A stretch of DNA of 64,000 nt from CAYLPJ01 sp964385465. GTDB lineage: Bacteria; Planctomycetota; Phycisphaerae; SM23-33. The stretch lies in the NCBI GenBank assembly GCA_964385465.1, contig CAYLPJ010000010.1, forward strand, positions 60,108 through 124,107. The letters run 5' to 3'. Below are positions 18,385 through 29,400 of the stretch, one piece after another (position 1 is the stretch's first letter; every line of letters starts with the position of its first letter). A model generated the notes under the pieces. The model was given only the letters and a program-made list of their open reading frames with translations, was not told the origin of the DNA and searched no databases. Both the position numbers and the translations under genes were made by a program.

Positions 18385-20277
18385 ATGCAGGACGCCTACG
18401 CCGACATTCTGAAAGACAAGCTGGACGCCGACAGTTTCGCCAAGCTCGACGCCCTGGCCAACGACAAGCTTCACGCGTTCGTTGCCGACGCGGTCGCCCT
18501 GTGCAAGCCCGATTCCGTGAAGGTCTGCACCGACTCGGCCGAGGACATCGCGTATATCCGCCAGCGAAGCAAGGAGATCGGGGAAGAACACCCCCTGGCC
18601 ACCGAGGGCCACACCGTCCATTTCGACGGCTATTGGAACGAGACGCGCCACGATCAGGCCCGCGACAAGGCGGCGACGAAGTACCTCGTTCCCGAGGACA
18701 TCGAACTGGGCAAGTCGCTCAACCAGGTGCCTCGCGAGGAGGGCCTCTCGGAGGTCCGCGGGTTCCTCGACGGCGCGATGGCCGGCAAGCAGATGTACGT
18801 CCGGTTCTTCTGCCTCGGGCCGGTCAATTCGGCCTTCAGCATCGCCTGCGCCCAGGTCACCGACTCCACCTACGTCGCCCACAGCGAGGATATGCTCTAC
18901 CGCAACGGCTACGAGCAGTTCCAGCGCATCGGCGACAGCCCGCAGTTCTTCCGCTTCCTCCACTCGGCCGGGCGGCTGGAGAACAACGTCTCGGCCGACA
19001 TCGACAAGCGCCGCGTGTACATCGACATTGCCGAGGAGATGGTCTACAGTTCGAACACGCAGTATGCCGGCAACACGGTGGGGCTGAAGAAGCTGGCCCT
19101 CCGCCTGGCGATTCGCAAGGCCGACCGCGAGGGCTGGCTGGCCGAGCACATGTTCATCATGGGCGTTCACGGCCCGAAGGACCGGGTGACGTACTTCTGC
19201 GGCGCGTACCCCAGCGCGTGCGGGAAGACGTCGACGGCGATGCTTCCGGGCGAGACGATCGTCGGCGACGACCTTGCGTATTTCCGGATCATCGACGGCG
19301 AGTTCCGCGCCGCGAACGTCGAGAGCGGAATCTTCGGGATCATCGCGGACGTCAACCCCAAGGATGACCCGGTCATCTACGAGGTCCTTACCACCCCCGG
19401 CGAGGTGATCTTCTCCAACGTGCTGGTCTCCGACGGCAAGCCCTATTGGCTGGGCATGGGCTGCGATCTGCCCGACAGCGGTGTCAACTACTCCGGCGAG
19501 TGGCAGAAGGGCAAGACCGACGAGAACGGCAAGCCCGTCAACCCCTCGCACAAGAACGCCCGCTACACCGTGCGGCTGGAGGAGTTGTCCAACCTCGACC
19601 CGCAGTGGGACGTCCCCGGCGGCGTGCCGGTCGGCGGGGTCATCTACGGCGGTCGCGACAGCGACACGTCGGTGCCCGTCCAGCAGAGCTTCGACTGGGA
19701 CCACGGCATCATCACGATGGGCGCGTCGCTGGAGAGCGAGACCACCGCGGCCACGATCGGCAAGCAGGGGGTCCGGACGTTCAACCTGATGAGCAACCTG
19801 GACTTCCTGGCCATCCCGCTGGGGCGGTACATCCAGAACAACCTGGACTTCCCCAAGACCGCCGGCTCGACGCCGTTGGTCTTCTCGACCAACTACTTCC
19901 TCAAGGGCGAGGACGGCACGTACCTCAACGGCAAGCTCGACAAGAGCGTGTGGCTGAAGTGGATGGAGCTTCGCGTCCACGGCGAGGTCGCGGCGCTGAA
20001 CGGCCCGACCGGCATGCTGCCGAAGTACGAGGACCTCGCCAAGCTCTTCAGCCAGGTGCTGGACGTGGACTACAGCCAGGACGACTACGTCAACCAGTTC
20101 ACCATCCGCATCCCGGAGAACCTCGCCAAGCTCGATCGCATCGAGGGCACCTATCGGGACATCTCCGATACGCCGCAGGCCGTCTTCGATGCCATCGCCG
20201 CCCAGCGGCAGCGCCTCCGTGACCTCCAGGCCGCCAAGGGCGACTACGTCAGCCCGATGGAGTTGCCCGAGGTATAG
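18385..20277 (+). CDS. pckG: Phosphoenolpyruvate carboxykinase (GTP)
   Basis: This 630-residue enzyme interconverts oxaloacetate and phosphoenolpyruvate using GTP/GDP, the entry step of gluconeogenesis or an anaplerotic CO2-fixing step. The GTP-type family is shown by the kinase P-loop AYPSACGKTSTAM (about residues 274-286), the hyper-reactive Cys within it, the downstream metal-binding segment VGDDLAYFRI and the N-terminal substrate segment LGPVNSAFSIACAQVTDS. The start follows GGAG by seven bases. The length is slightly above the typical ~600, with the extra residues at the N-terminus. It stands alone as a transcription unit, with its own promoter and a strong terminator after the stop. Confidence 0.95.
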   Translation: MQDAYADILKDKLDADSFAKLDALANDKLHAFVADAVALCKPDSVKVCTDSAEDIAYIRQRSKEIGEEHPLATEGHTVHFDGYWNETRHDQARDKAATKYLVPEDIELGKSLNQVPREEGLSEVRGFLDGAMAGKQMYVRFFCLGPVNSAFSIACAQVTDSTYVAHSEDMLYRNGYEQFQRIGDSPQFFRFLHSAGRLENNVSADIDKRRVYIDIAEEMVYSSNTQYAGNTVGLKKLALRLAIRKADREGWLAEHMFIMGVHGPKDRVTYFCGAYPSACGKTSTAMLPGETIVGDDLAYFRIIDGEFRAANVESGIFGIIADVNPKDDPVIYEVLTTPGEVIFSNVLVSDGKPYWLGMGCDLPDSGVNYSGEWQKGKTDENGKPVNPSHKNARYTVRLEELSNLDPQWDVPGGVPVGGVIYGGRDSDTSVPVQQSFDWDHGIITMGASLESETTAATIGKQGVRTFNLMSNLDFLAIPLGRYIQNNLDFPKTAGSTPLVFSTNYFLKGEDGTYLNGKLDKSVWLKWMELRVHGEVAALNGPTGMLPKYEDLAKLFSQVLDVDYSQDDYVNQFTIRIPENLAKLDRIEGTYRDISDTPQAVFDAIAAQRQRLRDLQAAKGDYVSPMELPEV

Positions 20278-20315
20278 CCCCCCGCGGTCGGACGACAACT
20301 CGAAGCACATCGCTC

Positions 20316-20348
20316 AAGCCGGGCGGCCTCACCAGGGCCGCCCGGCTT
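20316..20348 (+). terminator. Strong hairpin terminator after pckG
   Basis: AAGCCGGGCGGCC (20316-20328) and its exact reverse complement (20336-20348) form a 13-bp perfect stem with a 7-base loop, starting 39 bases after the pckG stop. It is followed by GCTTTGTG, a poor T-tract, as is common at this GC content. Confidence 0.75.
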
Positions 20349-20465
20349 GCTTTGTGTCATGGCCCGGCGTTCCCGTGCGAGCCGTGCGCCGCACCCGCTC
20401 CCTGCGGGGGCGCCGCCGGCGGATTCGGACCTGCCCGACCACGCAAGGCTTTTCGCAACGTGCAC

Positions 20466-20494
20466 TTCACAGAAGATGAAGAATGTGTTAACAT
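20466..20494 (+). promoter_or_regulatory. Candidate promoter of the VTC-DUF4956-CotH operon
   Basis: TTCACA (20466-20471), a 17-base spacer and TAACAT (20489-20494) sit in a locally AT-richer patch within the 345-base gap after pckG. The first operon start codon is about 128 bases further on. Nothing else recognisable lies between this and the pckG terminator. Confidence 0.45.
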
Positions 20495-20622
20495 GGGCTT
20501 GTCGGGATGGTAGGATCACGTCATCCGAGCAGGCCGCAGGCTGGCCAGTTCGGCGTCCCGACGCAGCATATCCGTCGTAAGTGCATCGATCGCAGACGTT
20601 TCAACGAAGTGCGAAGGATGTT

Positions 20623-21435
20623 ATGAAGCGTAGGCCGTTGCGGATCGGTTCGGGCGGCTCCGGTGTGGCCCGGCTACAGGGGTGCCGCTTTGAGTTCAAG
20701 TACGTGATCCATCCCGCGCGGGTGGACCCGATCCGCAGGTTCGCGCGGGACCATCTCCAGCACGACCCCCACGCCCACCCCGAACAGGACTGGGCGTACG
20801 ACGTCCACAGCCTGTACCTCGACGGGCCGTCCTACTCTCTCTGCCGCGCGACCCTCCAGGGGCTCAAGAACCGCTTCAAGCTCCGCGTGCGGTTCTACGA
20901 CGACGACCCCGCCTCCCCGGTGTTCTTCGAGATCAAGCGCCGCCAGGGCGACGTGATCCTCAAACGCCGCGCCAAAGTCCGGCGGGAGTCCGTCGACCGG
21001 CTGATCCGCCATGCCTGGCCGACGCGGACGGATCTGTGCGACCCCGACGACGGACGGCAGTTGGACGCGCTGGTGGAGTTCTGCTCCCTGCGCAACGCCC
21101 TGGGCGCGCAGGGGCGGGTGTTCGTCTCCTATTCCCGCACCGCGTTCGTCTCCCCGGGCAGCGACAGCGTCCGGATGACCTTCGATCACGACCTCCACGG
21201 CGCCCGGTTCCACGGGCGGTTCGCCCTGCCCGACCGGCGCGACCGGAAATTCCCGCAGACTGGCGGCGTCGTCCTCGAACTGAAGTTCACCGACATGTTC
21301 CCCAACTGGATGCGGGAGATGGTCGAGATATTCAATCTGGAGCGGACCTCGTTCGCCAAGTACGTCCGCTGCGTCGGCTCGGTCGGCGCACGCGAGCCCA
21401 TCCTGCCCCGCAAGATCGTGGAGGCCATGGCATGA
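20623..21435 (+). CDS. VTC-domain protein (polyphosphate-polymerase-like tunnel fold)
   Basis: This 270-residue protein starts at ATG 20623 after GAAGGA; the frame open to 20581 is not preferred. It carries the VTC domain (triphosphate tunnel metalloenzyme fold) that makes polyphosphate in yeast Vtc4. Visible tunnel motifs are CRFEFKYVIH at residues 21-30, SLYLDGPSY, RFKLRVRFYDD, FFEIKRRQGDVILKRRAKV with several inward basic residues, and LELKFTDMFPNWM near the C-terminus with the metal-binding Glu. In bacteria this domain often stands next to DUF4956 and CotH genes, as here, and its product there is not firmly established. It opens an operon and is joined to the DUF4956 gene by an ATGA overlap. 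There is no signal peptide, so the domain is cytoplasmic. Confidence 0.85.
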   Translation: MKRRPLRIGSGGSGVARLQGCRFEFKYVIHPARVDPIRRFARDHLQHDPHAHPEQDWAYDVHSLYLDGPSYSLCRATLQGLKNRFKLRVRFYDDDPASPVFFEIKRRQGDVILKRRAKVRRESVDRLIRHAWPTRTDLCDPDDGRQLDALVEFCSLRNALGAQGRVFVSYSRTAFVSPGSDSVRMTFDHDLHGARFHGRFALPDRRDRKFPQTGGVVLELKFTDMFPNWMREMVEIFNLERTSFAKYVRCVGSVGAREPILPRKIVEAMA

Positions 21436-22124
21436 GCGAGTGGGTGGACCTCATCCTCTACGGCGACTTCGCCCACTCCCGCGGCGATCCGGGCACCATC
21501 CTGATGATCCTGCTGCTGGCGCTCTGCATCGGGCACGTCATCGGATGGGTCTACATGGGCACCCACGTCAGCCTGTCCTACTCGCGGATGTTCGTGGCCT
21601 CGCTGGTGGCCGTGCCGGTCATCGTCTCGCTGGTGATGGTGCTGATGAGCGGCAACATCACGATCGCCTTCGGCCTGCTGGCGGTGTTCGCGGTGGTCCG
21701 GTTCCGCAACGTGCTGAAGGACACGAGGGATACGACATTCATTCTATGGGGCATCATCCAGGGCATGGCCGTGGGGACCATGCGGTTCAGCATCGCCGTG
21801 ATCGGCTGCCTGTTCATCGCCGGCGTGTTCCTGTACCTGCGGCTGACGCTGTTCGGGACGCGACACCGCTACGACGTGGTGCTCTCGCTGCACTGGACGG
21901 GCGGCTCGCCGCCGGTGGGGGCGCTGCGCCCCGTGCTGAAGCGCCACGCCGTCCGCGCCCTGCTGGCCAGCCAGCGCGGCGGGGGGCTCGAGGGCACGGA
22001 CCTGTCCTATCGCCTGCTGCTGCGGGACCCCGGGCGCAGCCGCGAACTGGTCGAGGAGCTCCAGGCCATCGAGGGCGTGGAAGCGGCCTCTTTGTACCAT
22101 CGAGACGACGAGTCGGAGGTTTGA
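21432..22124 (+). CDS. DUF4956 membrane protein
   Basis: This 230-residue protein starts within the stop of the VTC gene (ATGA). The first half is hydrophobic with about four membrane segments: ILMILLLALCIGHVIGWVY, MFVASLVAVPVIVSLVMVLM, TIAFGLLAVFAVVRF and FSIAVIGCLFIAGVFLYL. The conserved VVRFRNVLKDTRDTTFILWG between helices is the DUF4956 hallmark. A soluble C-terminal domain of about 90 residues follows, with a ferredoxin-like look (YDVVLSLHWTGG, LVEELQAIEGVEAASLY). Function is not established. The repeated pairing with VTC-domain proteins suggests that the two form a membrane complex, perhaps exporting or anchoring a VTC product; that is inference. Confidence 0.85.
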   Translation: MSEWVDLILYGDFAHSRGDPGTILMILLLALCIGHVIGWVYMGTHVSLSYSRMFVASLVAVPVIVSLVMVLMSGNITIAFGLLAVFAVVRFRNVLKDTRDTTFILWGIIQGMAVGTMRFSIAVIGCLFIAGVFLYLRLTLFGTRHRYDVVLSLHWTGGSPPVGALRPVLKRHAVRALLASQRGGGLEGTDLSYRLLLRDPGRSRELVEELQAIEGVEAASLYHRDDESEV

Positions 22125-22125
22125 C

Positions 22126-23346
22126 GTGGCCGAACGCCGCAAGATCCGTACGCCGCTGAGCCAGCAGCTCAACCGCATCCGCCGGCAGTTGCTGCCGGTG
22201 GCGGTCTTCGCGACGGCCTTCCTCGGCGCCGTGTGGCTGTGGCGCACCCACTCGGGCCTGTCGAGCGTGGCCGGGGAGGCGGAGGTAACCCGCTACGAGC
22301 TGACCGCCCCGGTCGACGGCATCCTGACGGCGACGCCGGAGCCGCTGGCGGAGTTTCAGAAGGTTTCGCGTGGCGACGTGCTGCTGCGCCTGGACGACCG
22401 GGCCATACGCGGCGCGATCCGGACCGTCCAGAAGCAGATCGAGCAGCTCCGCGACGAGCAGGCGCTGGCGGAGACCCAGGCCCGACAGGTCCTCAACGAG
22501 ATGGCCCGCGACGCCGCCGACCTGTACCAGGAGCAGCTCGTGGACCTCCGCCGGCTGGGCCTGGACATCGACGAGCTCCGCCTCGAGATCCTTGACCGCC
22601 AGGCTCAGATCGAGGCCGATACCATCGAGCTGCGGCGGGAGACCGAACGCTACGAGGCCGCCAGGAAGCTGGCCGAACGCGGCGCCGAGACCCAGGACCG
22701 GGTCTGGGAGCTGGAGATGCGGGCCGCGGTGATCTCCAAGCGGCTGGAGGGCAACCGCAAGGCCCTGGCCGAGGCCGAGGACCAGCTCGCCCGCGCCCGC
22801 AAGCGGGAGAAGGACCTTGCCGCCTCGGTGGAGGCCTCCGCCGAGCGGCTGAAGACGCCCGAGAGCAGGCCGATCATCGAGGCCTACCTCGCGCCCGTCC
22901 GGTCCGGCATTGCCGTCGAGGAAGCGCGGATGCAGGAACTGGAGGTGCAGGTCCGCGCCCTGGAGGTCCGCGCGCCCTTCGACGGGATGGTGCGGGAGAT
23001 CTTTCGCCGTCCCGGCCAAGCCGTCCGCCTCGGCGAGCCGGTGCTCACACTGGTCGCCAACGAGTCGCCGCACGTGATCACCTACGTTCGCGAGCACCAC
23101 CGTGTCGGGCCGCGAATCGGTATGCCCGTCGAGGTCCGCGTCCGCACGTTGCCACAGCGGATCGTCGAAGGCCGCGTCGTCCAGATCGGCCCCCAGGTCG
23201 TCCGCGTGCCCCGCCAGCACCTCCGGGATCCCCAGACCCCCGAATGGGGCCTTCCCGTTCGCATCGAGTTCGACCGCAAAGCCGGAATCCGACCCGGCGA
23301 GATGGTCGACCTGACGTTCCACCCGAGGGACTTCCAGCAAGACTGA
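22126..23346 (+). CDS. HlyD-family membrane-fusion adaptor
   Basis: This 406-residue protein starts at GTG 22126, one base after the DUF4956 stop. A single membrane anchor (about residues 21-40) is followed by a split biotinyl-lipoyl domain (YELTAPVDGILTATPEP near 56-75; the second half VRAPFDGMVREIFRRPGQ near 285-300), separated by a long alpha-helical hairpin of about 190 residues with heptads (IEQLRDEQALAE, LEGNRKALAEAEDQLARARKR). A beta-barrel domain with PHVITYVREHHR and GMPVEVRVRTLP completes the adaptor. Such proteins bridge inner-membrane transporters to the outer membrane. No ABC, RND or TolC partner is in the window; its operon neighbours are two giant secreted proteins, so it may take part in their export, which is inference. 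Confidence 0.88.
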   Translation: MAERRKIRTPLSQQLNRIRRQLLPVAVFATAFLGAVWLWRTHSGLSSVAGEAEVTRYELTAPVDGILTATPEPLAEFQKVSRGDVLLRLDDRAIRGAIRTVQKQIEQLRDEQALAETQARQVLNEMARDAADLYQEQLVDLRRLGLDIDELRLEILDRQAQIEADTIELRRETERYEAARKLAERGAETQDRVWELEMRAAVISKRLEGNRKALAEAEDQLARARKREKDLAASVEASAERLKTPESRPIIEAYLAPVRSGIAVEEARMQELEVQVRALEVRAPFDGMVREIFRRPGQAVRLGEPVLTLVANESPHVITYVREHHRVGPRIGMPVEVRVRTLPQRIVEGRVVQIGPQVVRVPRQHLRDPQTPEWGLPVRIEFDRKAGIRPGEMVDLTFHPRDFQQD

Positions 23347-23427
23347 CCCGCGTCCGTCCGCCCGAGAACGGACCTGGCGGAGGGCATCACCGGCCGGGCC
23401 CGGGACGACTCGCCGCAGGAGGACTGT

Positions 23428-26400
23428 ATGCCGTCGCCGCCGTTCATCCTCAGGGGCGGGGGCCGCCCGGCGCTGGAGCCGCTGGAGCCACGGCTGCTTC
23501 TGTCGGCTGACGTGATCCTTTCCGAGATCATGTACCAGTCACCGACGGACCTCGGCGTTCCGGAGGACACCGGCGAGGAGTTCCTGGAGCTGCACAACCG
23601 CGGGGACGCCCCGGCCGATCTGCTCGGCTGGGAGCTCAGCAGCGGCGTGCGGTTCCAGTTCCCCGACGTAACGATCGATCCGGGGGGCTACCTCGTCGTC
23701 GCGGCGGACCCGAACGTGTTCCACTCGCTTCACCCGACGGTGACGAACTACATCGCCTCGGGCGGCTGGGAGGGCAAGCTCAGCAACTCCGGCGAGGAGG
23801 TCACCCTGCGGGACGCCTCCGGCGACGTTGCCGACCGCGTGACCTACGCCGACGAGGGGGACTGGGCGCAGCGGACCACCGAGACCGATGTCTACGGCGC
23901 GACCGGCTACGTGTGGTCGAACGAGCACGACGGCGGGGGAATGAGCCTGGAGCTGATCAACCCGGCGATGACCAACAACGCCGGGGCGAACTGGGCTGCC
24001 AGCCTCGTCGCCGGCGGCTCGCCCGGCGGGCCGAACACGGTCGCCGCCGCCGACATCGCCCCGCTGATCCGCGATGTCCGCCACGCCCCGGACATCCCCC
24101 GCCCGACCGATCCCGTACGCGTCCGCGCCGAGATCGACGATGAACTCTCGACCGGCCTGACCGTGCTGCTGCACTACCGCCAGGACGGCGATCCCGACTT
24201 CGACACTCTCGTCATGCACGACGACGGGCTGCACGACGACCGGGACCCCGGTGACGGGCTGTACGCGGCCGCCATCCCCGCCGGGATTCACCCGGACGGG
24301 GCGGTGGTGGAGTTCTACGTCGAGGCCTCCGACGCCGCCGGGCTCGGCAGGACCTGGCCGGCGCCGGTGGTCGGCCGAGGCCAGGTCGCCAACGCCCTCT
24401 ACCAGGTCGACGCCGCCTACGATCCCGTCCGGACCCCGGGCGAGCCGATCGAGTTCCGCGCGATCCTGACCGCCGCCGAATGGGCCGCCCTGGACGCCCT
24501 GGAGGACGACTCGGCCACGCAGGACTCCAACGCCCAGATGAACGCGACGTTCGTGGTGATGGACGGCACCGGCACCAGCGTCCGCTACCTTGCGGGGATG
24601 CGCAATCGCGGCAACGGATCGCGCTCGCACCGCCCTCACAACCAGCGGATCAACCTGCCCCACGACGCGCCCTGGCAGGGGTACACGGCGCTGAACCTCA
24701 ACGCCCAGAAGCCCTATTCGCAGGTGCTGGGCAGCGCGGTTTTCCGCTACGCCGACGTGCCCGCCGCCGATGCCACCCAGGTGCGGCTGCGGATCAACGG
24801 CACGAACCACGCCGACACCGGCGACGACATGTACGGCTACTACGCCTGGCTGGAGGCCCTCGACAGTGAGATGGTCTCCAACCACTGGCCCGACGACGAC
24901 TCCGGCGACCTCTACAAGGTCAACTACTACGGCAGCAGCTCCGACGACAACGAGCTGGAGTACTGGGGCGACGACCCGAGCCTGTACCGCCGGTACTTTC
25001 ACAAGCAGACCAACGTGGCCGCCGACGACTACACCGGGCTGCTCCACATGCTCGATGTGCTCAACAACGCCCCGGAGGCCACATACTACCAGGACGTTTC
25101 GGAGGCCATCGACGTCGAGCAGTGGGTCCGGGACCTGGCGATCCACGACATCCTGGGCAACCGGGAGGGCGGTCTTCTCACCGGCGGGGGGGACGACTTC
25201 GCCATGTACGCCGGCGTGGAGGACCCGCGGTTCCAACTGCTTCCCTACGACCTCGACACCGTGGTGAACTTCGGCGGCACGGTCGATACGGACGTGCTGG
25301 TCCGCTACCGGGACGTGATCGGGCTCCAGCGGCTCCTCGCGCACCCGCTGATCGTGCAGACGTACTACGCCATGCTCGACGAGTTGCTGGATACCGTCTT
25401 CCGGCCGGACGTGATCGACCCGCTGGTGGACACCGTCCTGGGCGGGTGGCGGAGCGAGGCGGACCGGGCGGCGACGAAGCAATGGATCGCCACGCGCGTT
25501 GCGAACGTCCGGGCGCAGATTCCCGACGGGGCGCTGTCGGCGGAAGCGAACCTGCCGACCTCCGGCGGCGTCCCGGTGACGGCCGGGCCCGACGTGACGT
25601 TCGGCGGGCAGTTCGACGTCACCGGCACGCGGTCGATCACGGTCAACGGCCTGCTGGCGGAGATCGACCCCGAGCAGGCGGCATGGAGCTACGACGGCTC
25701 GTCGGCGTATTCAGAGCGAACGCTGGTGTCGGCCGGGGGGGGCGTGACGTGGCGGGTGCCCGCGGCGGCCGACGACCCGGCCGCCTGGCGGGAGGTCGGT
25801 TTCGACGACTCGGCCTGGACCGACGCGTACGTCGTCGGCGGCGCCGGGCTGCTGCTGACGGAGGTCGCCACCGACGGCAAGCGGTTCGTCGAGGTCCAGA
25901 ACGTCTCCCGGGGACCGGTGAACGCCGCGGGGTGGACGGTACTGCTCAACGACGCCTCCGGCGGGATCGATGCGGTCAACGCCGTCGCCTGGGCCCTGCC
26001 CGCGGAGATCGCCGCGGGGGAGGTGCTCTACAGGACGGACGACCCCGCCGACGCCTACTGGGGCGGGCCCATCGATTTCTCGCCCACCGGTCCGGGCTGG
26101 GCGGCGGTGGTTAACGAGGCCGGCGAACTGGCGGATTTCGTCGCCTGGGGCTACGACGCCACCGGGATCGACGCCCTCCTGGGCGGGAGCACCTTCGCGG
26201 GACCCGCCGGCGACGGTGCCGGCTGGACCGGCACCGGCGCCGCCGTGGGCACGACCGGCGGCGGGCCGGCGACCGACGGTTGGACGGCCTGCAACGACCA
26301 CGTTCCCGGCGGGGGCACGCACCCCAACGCCACGAGCTACTCCGGCAACGGGACGCAGAGCGGCTTGCTGACAGACATCGACACGGGCGAGGACCTGCCC

Positions 26401-29400
26401 GTCACGCTGACGATCGACGCGGCGTCCGACATTCACTACGCCGGCAGCCAGGACAACCCCGCCGCCGGAACGGACGCCTATGCCGCATTCGACGGCTTTG
26501 TGGACCTCGGCTCGGGCGACGGGGCGAGCATCGAGCTGCGGGCGTCGTCCGCCCAGCACTACCGCTACACCTTCAGCGGGCTGGACACCGGCGACGTGGT
26601 GACCTACGACTTCACGGGCACGGCCATCCGTGGCAACAGCGACTACACCAACCGCTGGACGCGCGTCCGGCTGGAGGGCGCCGTCGCCGCCACCGCAGCC
26701 CACAGCGACGGGGACATCGACGGCGACGGCGACAGCGACGCGATCCTGATCCTCGACGCCGAGGGCAAGGGCACCGAGATTGCCCTGTGGACCGGCGACA
26801 ACAGCCGGGTCAACCAGGGCTTCGTCGCGGCATGGACGGCCATCGATCCCGGGCCGGATGGCGAGTTCAGCGTCTACTGCGAGCAATACACCGGGGCCGT
26901 GCCCACGACGATCGATCCGGCCGGCCAGGCCGACGGCAGCAAGGGCTACGCGATCGGGGGCATCCGCCTGACGGAGGTCGCCCCCTCGGGCCCGCAGTCC
27001 TGGCTTCGCCGCCAGGGGGGAACCGACGGCGACTCCGCCGCCGACTTCGCCCGGTCCAGCGTCGACAGCCTCGGCGTGCAGAACCCCGCCATGGACGTCC
27101 CCTTCGGTACGGTGCATCCGACGCGTTCGGCCGTGGGATTCGACAACGCCTCGCCGAGCTTTGCCGACGTGATCGAGACCGACGTCGGCGACGCCCTGGT
27201 CGGCGGAACCTCGCTGTGGACTCGCCAGGCCTTCTCCGGCGGGGAGCTGAGCGGCTACGACGGGCTCCGGTTGAACGTCCGGTACGATGACGGATTCGTC
27301 GCATACCTCAACGGCACGGAGATCGCCTCGCGGAACGCGCCGGCCGATCCCGCCTGGGACGCCTCGGCCGGCGCCGAGCGCGACGACGCCGACGCCGTCG
27401 TCTTCGAGACCATCGACGTCTCCCGGTTCGTGAGCCTGCTCGACGTCGGCGACAACGTCCTGGCCGTGCACGCCCTCGACGCGCCCGCCGGCGATGCCGG
27501 AATGCTCATCGAGGCCGAGCTGATCGTCTCCCGCGGCGACCCGGCGGCGGGGCTGGGCCTGCGGCCGGGGCTCAACCGCGTGCGGGTGAGGGCGTTCGAC
27601 GGGCCGTACGGCACGGGCAACGAGACCGACGCGACCGCGGTGGATGTCTGGTACGACACGGGGCCGACGCACATCTACCCCGAGCCCGAGTCGCCCGCAG
27701 CCCCGACCCGGGCGCCCGAGCCTCCCGTCGCAACCAGCGCTCACCTGACCGTCCGGGACAGCTACCTGCCCGGCGTGCCCGTGCTGGTCCGGGTGGAGGT
27801 CCGCGACGAACTGGGACAGATCGACCGCGGCCTGTGGGACGCCACGGCCGTGCTCGGATGCGACAACCCCGCGGTGACGCCGGACGTCTCGGAGGTGAAG
27901 ATCGTCAACGGGTTGGGCACGGCCCTGGTTACGTTCTCCGGCTCGGGCGATTTCAGCCTGACCGCCACCGTGGCCGGCCTGTCCGACAGCGACGACCTGG
28001 CGGACCTGACCGGCGTGGCGATGACGAACGTCTCCGGCACGCTGGACGATCCGTCCGGGACGACGACCTTCTCCGGCGTGGTGCACGTGACCGGCGGGTT
28101 GACCGTACCCGACGGGCACACGTTGCGGGTCGAGCCGGGCGCCCTGGTGCTGATCGACGGCGTGGCCTCGGGCACCGGAGGGACGGTGTTGACCGTCGAG
28201 GGCGATGTGCAGGCGGTCGGCACGGAGGATTCGCCGATCACCTTCACGGCCGCCAACGCCGGGGAGAACTGGGGGATGGTGCTGTTTTCCGGCGCCGAGC
28301 CCTCGACGTTCGCGTATGCGAGCCTGACCCGCGCCGGGCACAGCCCGGGTGTCGGGCACTCGGGCACGGGCCCCACGATCCGCGCATCCGGCGGGACGCT
28401 CGTGCTGGACCACGTCAACCTCACCGACGAGGCGGGCAAGGCCATGCACGCCACCGGCGGGATCGACCTGACCTTCCGGGACGTGGTGATGGCCCGGTCG
28501 GTGATGGGCCCGGAGGTGACGCCCTCGTCGCTGCTGGTGGAGGATACGTGGATCGTCGACATGCACTACCATGACGACGCCGACGGCATCTACGTGCACG
28601 GCGCGGCGCCGGGCCGGGCGATGATGACCGGCGGGGTCGTCGCGTTCGTCGACGACGACGGCATCGACACGCTCCAGGCGGACCTGACCATCGAGGACTA
28701 CATCGTTCGCGATGCCTTCGACAAGGGCGTCAGCGTCTACGACGACGAGGTCACCGTCCGGTGGTCCCTGATCGTCGACAACGCCACCGACAGCGAGGAC
28801 AACACGTCCTCGTCCATTTCCGCCAAGGCCTACGCGAACCACTCCGTGACGGTGAACCTCGACCACGTGACCGTCCGCGGCGTCCGCCAGGCCGGTACGA
28901 CGGACGTCGGCATCGAGGCACGGTGGAAGTTCGGCGACGCCACGCCCGTGACGATCACCTACAACGTCTCCAACTGCATCATCGACGCGACCCGATCGGT
29001 GAAGAACGATTACGCCGACGATCCCGCCTCGACGCTTGCCTTCAACATCGACTACAGCAATCTCTACGGCACGGGCTTCGCCGGCGGGGTGGGCAACCTC
29101 AACGCCGACCCGCAGTTCGTCGATCCCGACGCGGGCGATTTCCGCCTCGCCGCCGGCTCGCCCAGCATCGATGCCGGCGACCCGACCTTCACCCTCGACC
29201 AGGACGGTACGATCACCGACCAGGGCCGCTTCACCAACAACGCTTCCGGCAGCGGCGAGGTGCCCGTCGGCGCCCTCGATGCCGACACCGTCTGGGGACC
29301 CGACGACGGACAGTTCCGCGTCGAAGGCGAGCTGACCGTGCCCGAGGGCGTCACCCTCACCATCCTGCCGGGGACGACGGTCTTCTTCGACACGCACGCC

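Noticed and set aside
22126..23346. HlyD gene as part of a complete type I secretion system
   Set aside because: No ABC transporter or TolC-like gene was found in the window, so only the adaptor can be called.
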